Assembly: GCA_902789425.1 (NCBI GenBank)
Contig: CADANX010000014.1
Span: forward strand, 1 to 34,555
Direction: 5' to 3'
Length of the DNA stretch: 34,555 bases
Source of the DNA: an uncultured Erysipelotrichaceae bacterium
Lineage (GTDB): Bacteria > Bacillota_I > Bacilli_A > RF39 > UBA660
Shown: piece after piece, positions 6,983 through 14,343 of the stretch
How the letters are laid out: each line of letters starts with the position of its first letter
Numbering within the stretch: the first letter of the stretch is position 1
Translations under genes and position numbers: made by a program
The notes under the pieces: model-generated
Databases searched by the model: none
The model's input: the letters and a program-made list of their open reading frames with translations, nothing else
What the model was told of the DNA's origin: nothing

Positions 6983-7638
6983 TATGCAAGTTCATCTAAT
7001 TTATAGTTACCATCTATTATTTTATATTTACTATCTTTATTATGAATAAGCTCTTTAATAAAATATTTACAAAATTCTGGATTTCTTACAAGCAGTGGAC
7101 CAATTACATAACTACCATAAAAGTTCTTCTTTTTAACACCTTCATCTTCAAATAAATGTTCTTCTTTACTATTTAAATATCCTGGATGATTTTCAAATCC
7201 AATAATATTTTTATTTATTAAATTACATTTATAATTTACATCTTTAACGATTCTATCTTTTAAATCATAATCATATTCTACAAAATAGTTAAATATATTT
7301 AATGTTTTAATTACATTACTTTTAATTCTTATATATTTACCAAATAATTCAAAAGAATTACCAGTTGCTAATATAAATTTATTGTTATCAATGTATTTTT
7401 TTATATCATTTTTATAATTTTTAAGATCTTCAAGTGCTATTAATAAGTTTTTATCAGTTCCAGATCCAATATATACAAGATCATATTTATTAAAATACTT
7501 TTTATCATTAACAGATAAATATTTTATAGTAACATCTATTTTTTGTTCTTCAAGGTGATATTTTAGAGCCATTATATTTCCAACATCTCCATAAAGATTT
7601 AATAAATCATGATATAAATAAGCTATTGTCATTTTCAT
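6973..7638 (-). CDS. gatD: GatD-like glutamine amidotransferase subunit, apparently inactive
   Basis: Partner of MurT in the MurT-GatD complex, which amidates D-Glu of lipid II in Gram-positive bacteria. The 221 residues align along the class I (CobB/CobQ-like) amidotransferase: IAYLYHDLLNLYGDVGN at the start, YIGSGTDKN, GFENHPGYL (146-155) and GSYVIGPLL (175-183). The nucleophile elbow, normally A-x-C-G-G-Y-Q, reads ATGNSFELFG (91-100), placing Gly93 where the catalytic Cys should be. The catalytic His of the usual G-T-Y-L-H-G-P is Ile179. Both key residues are thus missing although the fold motifs remain. The start overlaps the murT stop as TAATG, with AGAGGTGA upstream, so the two are translationally coupled. 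Family call is firm; glutaminase activity is not expected. Confidence 0.88.
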   Translation of the reverse strand: MKMTIAYLYHDLLNLYGDVGNIMALKYHLEEQKIDVTIKYLSVNDKKYFNKYDLVYIGSGTDKNLLIALEDLKNYKNDIKKYIDNNKFILATGNSFELFGKYIRIKSNVIKTLNIFNYFVEYDYDLKDRIVKDVNYKCNLINKNIIGFENHPGYLNSKEEHLFEDEGVKKKNFYGSYVIGPLLVRNPEFCKYFIKELIHNKDSKYKIIDGNYKLDELAYKN

Positions 7639-8951
7639 TATTTATCACCTCTTATTTTGTTTTTAAAAGGCTCTATATAGTCAAAATTAAGTATTGCATA
7701 AACATCACCTTTTGTATTTTTTAAATCATTTTTAATATTATCTAAATTATATTTAATAATTAATTTCTTTTCATCAATACCAGCATATTTCATTCTAAGT
7801 GCTATATCATATTTATAAGGACCAGCACATATTATTTTATCTACTGATTTATCATTTAAAAGTTCAAAACTACTTCTGCTTATTTCGTTAAGACCAAGTA
7901 CGATGGTCTTTTTTTCATTACTTAAACTTGTATATAATAATGCAAGATTATAAGTGGCATTGTTTTCCGCTTTACAATTTAAAGTAATATATTTTCTATC
8001 TTTTATTATAATTTCTTCATATATTTTATTATCAATTCCTAAATTATTTAGTGAATCAATTATTTTATTTCCATCAATTTTTAATAAGTCACAAACAGAA
8101 TAAACTGTAATAATGTTATATAGATTAAATAATATATAATTTGTAATATTTATTTCATCTTTATTATTAATTGTAATTGTCATTTTTTTCTTATCAATAT
8201 TTGTTATATCATAACTAACATTTTCTCTTTTATAACCACAATTATTACATTTATAATCACCGACACTACCATAATGATAATAATTAAATTTAAGTTTGCT
8301 ATTACAATTTGGACAATATAAATTATCTTTTGTATAATCTATTTCTTTATCAGTACTCATAAAGTTTTTTTCTATTCCATAATATGTAATTTTTCCTTTA
8401 TGGTATAATTCAAAACTCTTAGTAAGGGGGTCATCTGCATTAACAATTAAATGCATATTTTTGTAAATGCCTTTTTTTATTTCGTTAAATACAAATTCAA
8501 AAGATGTATTTCTTGGTGGTTGGTCTCTAGTTATGTTGTTGATAACTAAATAATCAGGTTTAATATACTTAGTGATTAGTTTAAGATATCTTTCATCAAC
8601 TTCATATACAATATAATCTGTTTTTATTTTACCATTTATAGATGAATCATTTATAAGCATCGTAATAAATGCATTCACTAAATTTGATCCTTTATAATTT
8701 GTAGTAACAGTATATCCATTATCTAAAAGAACTTTAGTAATCATTTTTGTTGTACTACCTTTTCCAGTAGAACCAGTTACAAATATTGTTGTTTTAGGAT
8801 AAGTAATATTATTTAAAATATCTGGACAAATCTTTTTAGCTACTGATCCTGGAAATACAGATGCATTGTATTTAATAATCTTAAATTTTCTTAATAATTC
8901 AATAAATTTAATTAAAAATTTCCCTACAAATATACTTATATATAATCTCAT
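7638..8951 (-). CDS. murT: MurT-like lipid II isoglutaminyl synthase, ligase subunit
   Basis: Mur-ligase-family subunit that activates the D-Glu carboxylate of lipid II with ATP. The 437 residues show the N-terminal MurT segment (FPGSVAKKICPDIL), a P-loop TGSTGKGSTT (59-68), the DEADE-like VDERYL and NNITRDQ region (117-143), NADDPL, and a four-Cys zinc ribbon inserted in the ligase domain (Cys213, 216, 235, 238). The C-terminal DUF1727 domain is divergent: the usual KNPAG reads NCKAENNA (325-332), and the expected D-G-x-D-x-S-W-x-W-D segment, source of the Asp that completes GatD's triad, is shortened to LNEISRSSFELL (354-365). It starts after AGAGG and leads a two-gene operon with gatD. Confidence 0.9.
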   Translation of the reverse strand: MRLYISIFVGKFLIKFIELLRKFKIIKYNASVFPGSVAKKICPDILNNITYPKTTIFVTGSTGKGSTTKMITKVLLDNGYTVTTNYKGSNLVNAFITMLINDSSINGKIKTDYIVYEVDERYLKLITKYIKPDYLVINNITRDQPPRNTSFEFVFNEIKKGIYKNMHLIVNADDPLTKSFELYHKGKITYYGIEKNFMSTDKEIDYTKDNLYCPNCNSKLKFNYYHYGSVGDYKCNNCGYKRENVSYDITNIDKKKMTITINNKDEINITNYILFNLYNIITVYSVCDLLKIDGNKIIDSLNNLGIDNKIYEEIIIKDRKYITLNCKAENNATYNLALLYTSLSNEKKTIVLGLNEISRSSFELLNDKSVDKIICAGPYKYDIALRMKYAGIDEKKLIIKYNLDNIKNDLKNTKGDVYAILNFDYIEPFKNKIRGDK

Positions 8952-9044
8952 AACATACCTCTTAAATAATTATATCATAATTTAAAAAAAATGTAATATA
9001 CGAAAAAGTAATGCATATAGTTTAGTAAAGAAAGTAGGGATTAA

Positions 9045-10520
9045 ATGGAAAAATTAGAAATTATTAAAAGTATATCAAATAGAACTAATGGTGATATATA
9101 TTTAGGTGTAGTAGGTGCAGTTAGAACAGGTAAATCTACATTTATTAAAAAAGTTATAGAAAATTTAGTAGTACCAAATATAACTGATGAATTTGAAAGA
9201 AAAAGATGTTTAGATGAAGTACCTCAAACTTCACAAGGGAAAAACATTATGACAATAGAACCAAAGTTTGTTCCAAGTACATCAGCTAAGATAACAATTG
9301 ATAGTTTTGAAACAAATATAAAGTTAATTGATTGCGTAGGCTACATAATACCAGGTTCATCAGGTTTTGAAAATGAAAATGGTGAAATTAGAATGGTTAA
9401 AACTCCATGGTATAGTGATGAAATTAGTTTTGTTGAGGCTGCTGAAATAGGTACTGAAAAGGTAATAAAAGATCATTCTACTATAGGTATTGTAATGACT
9501 ACAGATGGAAGCATAGGACAAATTCCAAGAAGTAGTTATGTTGATGCTGAAAATGAAGTTATTAGTGAACTTAAAGAAATAGGTAAACCTTTTATTGTAG
9601 TATTAAACTCTACTCATCCAGAAAGTACAGAAACGATTGAACTAGCAAGAAAGATAAAAGAAGAAAATGATGTTCCTGTTTTACCTATATCTGTTGAAAA
9701 TATGAATGAAAAAGATATTTATCAAATTTTAAAAGAGGCATTATTTGAATTTCCTGTTATGAACATAAAAATAGATATACCAGATTGGATAGCTTGCCTA
9801 AATCCAGAACATAAAGTTAAACAAATTTATATGAATGCAATAAGAGAATGTGTAGTTGAAGTAGATAAATTAAAAGATGTAGAGACTATAAATAATCATT
9901 TTACTCATTGTGATCAAATTGAAGATTCTTATATTTCATCAGTTGATACAGTTAGTGGTGATGTTACAATAACTCTAAAAGCACCAGATTCACTTTATAA
10001 TGAAGTATTAAGTGAAATTATGGGAACAAGTATAAATAGTAAATCTAAATTAATATCTGTTTTTCAAGAATATAATTGCATAAAAGAAGAATTTTCTCAG
10101 TATAAATCTGCACTTAATATGGTAAAAGAAGTAGGTTATGGAATAGCAATTCCAACTATAAAGGATATGAAACTAGATAAACCTGAAATAATAAAACAAG
10201 GTTCAAGATATGGAGTAAAATTAAAGGCAGTTGCACCAAGTATTCATATGATTAGAGTAGATGTTGAAAGTACTTTTGAACCAATAATTGGATCAGAACT
10301 TCAATCTAAGGAGTTAATTGATTATTTAACTAAGAATAATGAAGACCCAGAAAATATATGGAAAAGTGAAATTTTTGGTAGAAGTTTAGACGAAATTGTA
10401 CAAGAAGGAATACAAGCAAAACTATCAATAATGCCTGAAAATTTAAGGTATAAATTACAAACAACATTATCTAAAGTAGTTAATAAGGGTTCTAATAATC
10501 TAATAGCTATAGTTATATAG
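9045..10520 (+). CDS. spoIVA: Stage IV sporulation protein A (spore coat ATPase)
   Basis: Cytoskeletal ATPase that polymerises on the forespore surface and forms the coat basement layer. The 491-residue length matches the family (492 in B. subtilis). The Walker A GAVRTGKST has Lys30, Walker B is KLIDCVGY with Asp96, and MTIEPKFVP contains the sensor region. B. subtilis has two adjacent Thr (70 and 71) there; here Thr70 is kept and position 71 is Ile. The middle and C-terminal domains are well conserved (FGRSLDEIVQEGIQ, ending NLIAIVI). The ATG follows TAGGGA. Upstream, AATATA (8995-9000) and CATATAGT (9014-9021), 13 bp apart, loosely resemble a sigma-E promoter. hup lies three genes downstream; in B. 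subtilis it is adjacent. This is the strongest sporulation marker in the window. Confidence 0.96.
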   Translation: MEKLEIIKSISNRTNGDIYLGVVGAVRTGKSTFIKKVIENLVVPNITDEFERKRCLDEVPQTSQGKNIMTIEPKFVPSTSAKITIDSFETNIKLIDCVGYIIPGSSGFENENGEIRMVKTPWYSDEISFVEAAEIGTEKVIKDHSTIGIVMTTDGSIGQIPRSSYVDAENEVISELKEIGKPFIVVLNSTHPESTETIELARKIKEENDVPVLPISVENMNEKDIYQILKEALFEFPVMNIKIDIPDWIACLNPEHKVKQIYMNAIRECVVEVDKLKDVETINNHFTHCDQIEDSYISSVDTVSGDVTITLKAPDSLYNEVLSEIMGTSINSKSKLISVFQEYNCIKEEFSQYKSALNMVKEVGYGIAIPTIKDMKLDKPEIIKQGSRYGVKLKAVAPSIHMIRVDVESTFEPIIGSELQSKELIDYLTKNNEDPENIWKSEIFGRSLDEIVQEGIQAKLSIMPENLRYKLQTTLSKVVNKGSNNLIAIVI

Positions 10521-10532
10521 CTATTTTTTTTC
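10502..10532 (+). terminator. Terminator of spoIVA
   Basis: AATAGCTAT and ATAGCTATT arms plus T-run; the stem covers the last codons of spoIVA. Confidence 0.8.
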
Positions 10533-10541
10533 ATATTTTAC

Positions 10542-10570
10542 TAGACTTATAACAAATAAAATGTTATTAT
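10542..10570 (+). promoter_or_regulatory. Promoter of the DUF1292-like operon
   Basis: TAGACT (10542-10547), 17-bp spacer, TATTAT (10565-10570), before GAGGAG. Confidence 0.5.
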
Positions 10571-10596
10571 ATTATATATAGTAGAGGAGAATAAAA

Positions 10597-10923
10597 ATGG
10601 AGAATGGAGTAAATGTTGTAACTAATTTAGATGAAAACTTTTTAATCAAATTAGAAGATGGTAAGATTAAGCCAGCAACACCTATAACTAGGATAAAAAT
10701 AGATGGTACTGACACAGAATACTTTTATTATGCTATTGATGATGAAAATGATTCAAATAAAGCATCAATATTAGCATCAAGATTAATAGTTGAAGATAAA
10801 AATGGACAAAAGACAGAAGTATTAAAAGATTTACAAGATGAAGATGAAAGAAAAATTGCTTTTAAATTATTTCAAGAAGCATATTCAATTATAAAGGAAA
10901 AAAATTCAAAAAAAGATAACTAA
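10597..10923 (+). CDS. DUF1292-like (YrzB-type) small acidic protein
   Basis: Protein of 108 residues resembling the DUF1292 family: a beta strand reading the domain's 'x-Y-x-Y-x-x-D-D-E' pattern (TEYFYYAIDDEN), then an ILASRL segment and a closing acidic helix (DLQDEDERKIAFKLFQEAY). The family is widespread in Bacillota, with no settled function. The protein is acidic and soluble. A good GAGGAG precedes the ATG. The next gene starts 13 bases after its stop, with its own GGAGGTG, so the two probably form an operon. Confidence 0.65.
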   Translation: MENGVNVVTNLDENFLIKLEDGKIKPATPITRIKIDGTDTEYFYYAIDDENDSNKASILASRLIVEDKNGQKTEVLKDLQDEDERKIAFKLFQEAYSIIKEKNSKKDN

Positions 10924-10936
10924 TGGAGGTGTAAAA

Positions 10937-12400
10937 ATGGCCGTAGATTTTAATGAGTACTCAATAGAGACTTTGAGAAGCCTAAAAAATATTAAAGATA
11001 AAATATCTATGCGCAAGACTAATATAGCTCAAATCCTCCAAGAAATTAGAGATAATTATGATTCAATGAATGAATTAAAAGAGATTTTATCAAATTCAGA
11101 AAAGGAATATAATGAGATTTCAGCTAAAGGTGCAGAAAATATAACAGCTAGTGAAGAGGCTAGACAATCAGCTATACTAGATGAAGGAATTGAACTAAAA
11201 GATAAAATTAGTAAATTAGAAGATGTTATTCTAAATTTAAGTCTTAAAAAAGAAGCAGAAGAAAAAGAATTAAAGATTTTAGAAGAAGAAAAAGAAAACA
11301 TTAATTCTAATAAAATAACTAATGATGAAACTGAAAAAACAGATTTTTATAATGGTAATATAACTATAGAAAGAGATATTAATGCTGTTTTTGAAGGTAA
11401 TCATAAAAATAACTTTGTGGCTGAAGTAAATTCTCATAGAGAAATAAATTCATTAAGAAGATCATTCTTTATTGCTCCTAAAGAATCAATAGAAGTAAGC
11501 CCTGAATTAAAAAGTATTATTAATGATAGAGAAGATATTATTTTTATAGATATAAAAGATGGTTCAAGAGAAAAATATTTAAATGAATTAAAAAGAAAAA
11601 GAACTTTAGAAGAAATAGAAAAAGAAATTCAGAATATTGCTTCTACTTCAAAAGAAGAGGAAGTAAGCTTAAAATCTTCTCTTGGAGAAGAAAAAGAAGT
11701 AAAAGAAGAAGTAACCGAAATTACTCCTGAAGTAACAGAAGAAACTCCAGTTGTTACTGAAGAAGCAAGTGAACCAGTTATTGATGAACCAAAACTTGAT
11801 GATACAGTAGAAATTACTAAAGAACAAGAAATAGATATAAATAATGAAGAAACTAAAGAAGAAGCACCATCTCCAGTTAATTTAGATGTTCCATATATTC
11901 CAGAAAGAAATATTGAACCAATTAAAGATGAAAATGTGGTGCCAACTATAAATGCTATTGAAGAACCAAAAGTAGAAGAAACTTCAACTATTACTCCTCT
12001 TGAAGTTACTACAGAAACTCCAGTAGTTAATAATATATTTGAAAATATAAATAATGAAGAAAATATTCCTGTAGTAAATGAAGAAAGTAATAAAATAGCT
12101 ACAGCTCCTAAAGAAGAATCATTTACTCTAGAAGCTAATTTTATGAAAAATAAAGTGGCATCAACTACAATGGAAAAGAAGGGAAATATAATTACTAATT
12201 TAAGTGAACCTAATAATAAATTAATTGCTAAAGTTGATGAGAATAATAAAATTGTTGATTTATCAAATTCAGAAGGTCAAATTAACAAGGTAGAACAAGA
12301 AGAAACAGTGGCTCCAGTAGCTGAATCAGCTAATATTTTTGCAGCTGCTCAAACTAATATGTCTAAAAATGAAAATAATCCTATTAAATTAAGTGCATAA
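10937..12400 (+). CDS. Acidic coiled-coil protein of unknown function (487 aa)
   Basis: I do not recognise this protein. Residues 1-120 form a charged coiled coil; about 135-225 look like a small folded domain (REINSLRRSFFIAPKES, DIIFIDIKDGSREKYLNELKRKR); about 235-410 are low-complexity, rich in Glu, Pro, Thr and Val with repeated 'TPEVTEETPVVTEE'-like units; and the last 80 residues contain an ITNLSEPNNKLIAKVDENNKIVDL strand region. There is no signal peptide or membrane helix. It lies in an operon with the DUF1292-like gene, between spoIVA and hup. A structural or scaffold role, possibly in the spore, is suggested only by position and composition. The stop lies within a terminator hairpin. 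Confidence 0.82.
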   Translation: MAVDFNEYSIETLRSLKNIKDKISMRKTNIAQILQEIRDNYDSMNELKEILSNSEKEYNEISAKGAENITASEEARQSAILDEGIELKDKISKLEDVILNLSLKKEAEEKELKILEEEKENINSNKITNDETEKTDFYNGNITIERDINAVFEGNHKNNFVAEVNSHREINSLRRSFFIAPKESIEVSPELKSIINDREDIIFIDIKDGSREKYLNELKRKRTLEEIEKEIQNIASTSKEEEVSLKSSLGEEKEVKEEVTEITPEVTEETPVVTEEASEPVIDEPKLDDTVEITKEQEIDINNEETKEEAPSPVNLDVPYIPERNIEPIKDENVVPTINAIEEPKVEETSTITPLEVTTETPVVNNIFENINNEENIPVVNEESNKIATAPKEESFTLEANFMKNKVASTTMEKKGNIITNLSEPNNKLIAKVDENNKIVDLSNSEGQINKVEQEETVAPVAESANIFAAAQTNMSKNENNPIKLSA

Positions 12401-12412
12401 TAGGATTTTTTC
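12380..12412 (+). terminator. Terminator of the DUF1292-like operon
   Basis: CCTATTA and TAATAGG arms around an 11-base loop, followed by a T-run; the stop codon is inside the hairpin. Confidence 0.7.
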
Positions 12413-12445
12413 TTTATTTTTAAACAAAAAATGTGTAAAAAAGTA

Positions 12446-12474
12446 TTGTATTATTTGAAATTTAATGGTAATAT
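12446..12474 (+). promoter_or_regulatory. Promoter of hup
   Basis: TTGTAT (12446-12451), 17-bp spacer, TAATAT (12469-12474). Confidence 0.6.
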
Positions 12475-12519
12475 TATTTATGTAAGCATAGAATGCTTAA
12501 AATATGGAGGTAGAATAGA

Positions 12520-12792
12520 ATGAACAAATTAGAATTAATCGATGCTATTGCAGCAAAATCAGGATTAACAAAAGCAGATTCAGCTCGTGCTTTAGATGCA
12601 TTTATGGCAGCTGTATCAGAAACTCTTAAAAAAGGAGATAAAATCACTTTAACTGGATTCGGAACTTTCGCAGTAAGCAAAAGAGCTGCTAGAGATGGTA
12701 GAAATCCAAGAACTGGTGAAATCGTTAAAATACCTGCAAGAAATAGCGTTTCATTCAAAGCTGGTAGCAAATTAAAAGATTCAGTAAACTAG
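12520..12792 (+). CDS. hup: DNA-binding protein HU
   Basis: Nucleoid-compacting, DNA-bending histone-like protein, acting as a dimer. The 90 residues match HU end to end: MNKLELIDAIAAKSGLTKADS helices, the TLTGFGTFAVSKRAARDGRNP stretch and the NPRTGEIVKIPA beta-arm containing the intercalating Pro, closing with VSFKAGSKLKDSVN. GC content is a little higher than in the neighbours, as expected for a highly expressed conserved gene. It has its own promoter, a GGAGGT ribosome site and a terminator. Its position downstream of spoIVA is conserved with B. subtilis hbs. Confidence 0.98.
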   Translation: MNKLELIDAIAAKSGLTKADSARALDAFMAAVSETLKKGDKITLTGFGTFAVSKRAARDGRNPRTGEIVKIPARNSVSFKAGSKLKDSVN

Positions 12793-12798
12793 TTAAAT

Positions 12799-12822
12799 AA
12801 GCCATTTTTATGGCTTTTTTTG
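12799..12822 (+). terminator. Terminator of hup
   Basis: AAGCCAT and ATGGCTT arms around TTTT, followed by seven T. The TATAAT at 12826-12831 just beyond it probably belongs to the next gene. Confidence 0.88.
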
Positions 12823-12849
12823 TGCTATAATATAAAGGGATGTGAAAAT

Positions 12850-13638
12850 ATGTTTGAGTGTGCAAAAGAACTCTTAAAAGTGCTTGAAAATAAGAATTAC
12901 AAGGCATATATTGTAGGTGGCTTTGTAAGAGATAAAATACTTAATATTAATTCTAAAGATATTGATATATGTACAACAGCAACTCCATATGAATTATCAA
13001 GTATTTTTACTGATATAAAAATATTTGAGGCATTTGGTGCAGCTAAAGTAGTATATAAAGGTTATTATTTTGATATTACATCACTTAGAAAAGATATTAA
13101 ATATGGATTATCAAGAAGAGATGTAACTATTGATTATGTAAATACAATAGAGGAAGATGTATTAAGACGTGATTTTACTATAAATGCTCTATATATGGAT
13201 AAAGATGAAGAAATATATGATTTAGTAAATTCAAAAGAAGATTTAGATAATAAGATCATAAAAACAATAGGTGATCCAAAAAAATCTATTTGTGATGATC
13301 CAATTAGAATACTTAGAGCAATAAGATATGCTGTTAAATTAAATTTTTCATTAGATATTGATTTATATAATGCTATAAAAGAAAATAAAATAGTTTTATT
13401 AAATTTATCTTACAGTAGAAAAAAAGAAGAATTAGATAAGATATTTAGGTTATCTAATTTTGAATATTTTGAACAAATAGTAAAAGAATTAGAATTAGAA
13501 AGAGTTTTAGATATTAAATTTAATAATTTGGAATATAATTATGATTATTTAAATGTATGGTCACAAATAGATTTTTCTAATAATTATCCTTTTACTAAAG
13601 AAGAAATAGAAATTATCAATAAATATAGACAAAACTAA
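12850..13638 (+). CDS. cca: CCA-adding enzyme / class II tRNA nucleotidyltransferase, short form
   Basis: Adds or repairs the 3' CCA of tRNA. The nucleotidyltransferase head is complete: YIVGGFVRDKIL and the metal-binding DIDICTTATP (catalytic D-x-D), RRDVTIDYV, RRDFTINALYM, the IGDP turn and the nucleotide-selecting DDPIRILRAIRYAVKLNF. The protein is only 262 residues, against roughly 390-450 for the family in Bacilli, and the alpha-helical body and tail that hold the tRNA are mostly gone. No frameshift is evident: the frame closes cleanly with YRQN. All 12 tRNAs here already encode CCA, so a repair role is likely; a poly(A) polymerase is the alternative. I take the ATG at 12850; an upstream in-frame start at 12820 lies in the hup terminator. 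Confidence 0.85.
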   Translation: MFECAKELLKVLENKNYKAYIVGGFVRDKILNINSKDIDICTTATPYELSSIFTDIKIFEAFGAAKVVYKGYYFDITSLRKDIKYGLSRRDVTIDYVNTIEEDVLRRDFTINALYMDKDEEIYDLVNSKEDLDNKIIKTIGDPKKSICDDPIRILRAIRYAVKLNFSLDIDLYNAIKENKIVLLNLSYSRKKEELDKIFRLSNFEYFEQIVKELELERVLDIKFNNLEYNYDYLNVWSQIDFSNNYPFTKEEIEIINKYRQN

Positions 13639-13673
13639 TAAAAATATGATAAATATATAAGTAGGTGAAAAAA

Positions 13674-14315
13674 ATGAATGAAAATATTTTAAAAGATATT
13701 ATAAATGTAAATAAAAATTATATAATTCCTAATTATGTTATAAAGTATTATGATAAATTAAATCTTGAAAATAAAGAATTAATACTATTAACATATTTAT
13801 TAAATCAAAAAGAAAATGTTATATTTGATTTAGAAAGAATATCAAATGATATTTATATTCAAACAAATGAAGTATTGGATTTAATAAATAGTCTTAATGA
13901 AAAGAATTATATTTCAATCGAAATGAAAAAGAATAATGGAGTAATAGAGGAATTTATTTCTCTAGAATTATTTTATAATAAAATATTTTCATTTATTATT
14001 GATAATAAAGAAGAAAATGCATCAAATGATATATTTATGTTAATTGAACAAGAATTTGGAAGAACACTTTCACCTATGGAATGTGAAACTATTAATGGAT
14101 GGAAAGAAAAGAATATTAGTGAAGAACTAATTAAATCAGCATTAAAAGAGGCTGTATTAAGCGGAGTAACCAATTTAAAATATATTGATAGAATTCTAAT
14201 TGAATGGACAAAAAAAGGGTATAAATCAAGCGAAGATATAAAAAGTACAAAGATTAAAAAAGAAGATAATTATGTAGAAGAAATATATGATTATGATTGG
14301 ATAAATGATAATTAA
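13674..14315 (+). CDS. dnaD: DnaD-domain replication initiation protein
   Basis: DnaD takes part in loading the replicative helicase and in restart at stalled forks. The 213 residues show an N-terminal winged-helix part (about 10-100, with NEVLDLINSLNEKNYISIE as the wing region) and a C-terminal DnaD domain containing EQEFGRTLSPMECETINGW, ALKEAVLSGVTNLKYIDRIL and the acidic, aromatic tail YDYDWIND typical of the family. I chose the ATG at 13674, six bases after AGGTG; the GTG at 13665 lies inside that site. It follows the CCA enzyme by 35 bases and may share its transcript. It ends in a terminator shared with ponA. Confidence 0.9.
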   Translation: MNENILKDIINVNKNYIIPNYVIKYYDKLNLENKELILLTYLLNQKENVIFDLERISNDIYIQTNEVLDLINSLNEKNYISIEMKKNNGVIEEFISLELFYNKIFSFIIDNKEENASNDIFMLIEQEFGRTLSPMECETINGWKEKNISEELIKSALKEAVLSGVTNLKYIDRILIEWTKKGYKSSEDIKSTKIKKEDNYVEEIYDYDWINDN

Positions 14316-14343
14316 AAAAAGGAATATTTAAATTCCTTTTTTA
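14315..14343. terminator. Bidirectional terminator between dnaD and ponA
   Basis: AAAAAGGAAT and ATTCCTTTTT arms around ATTTAA; A-run on the left and T-run on the right. It serves both converging transcripts. Confidence 0.85.

Noticed and set aside
12474-12770. 98-codon minus-strand frame
   Set aside because: It is antisense to hup, which is unmistakable.
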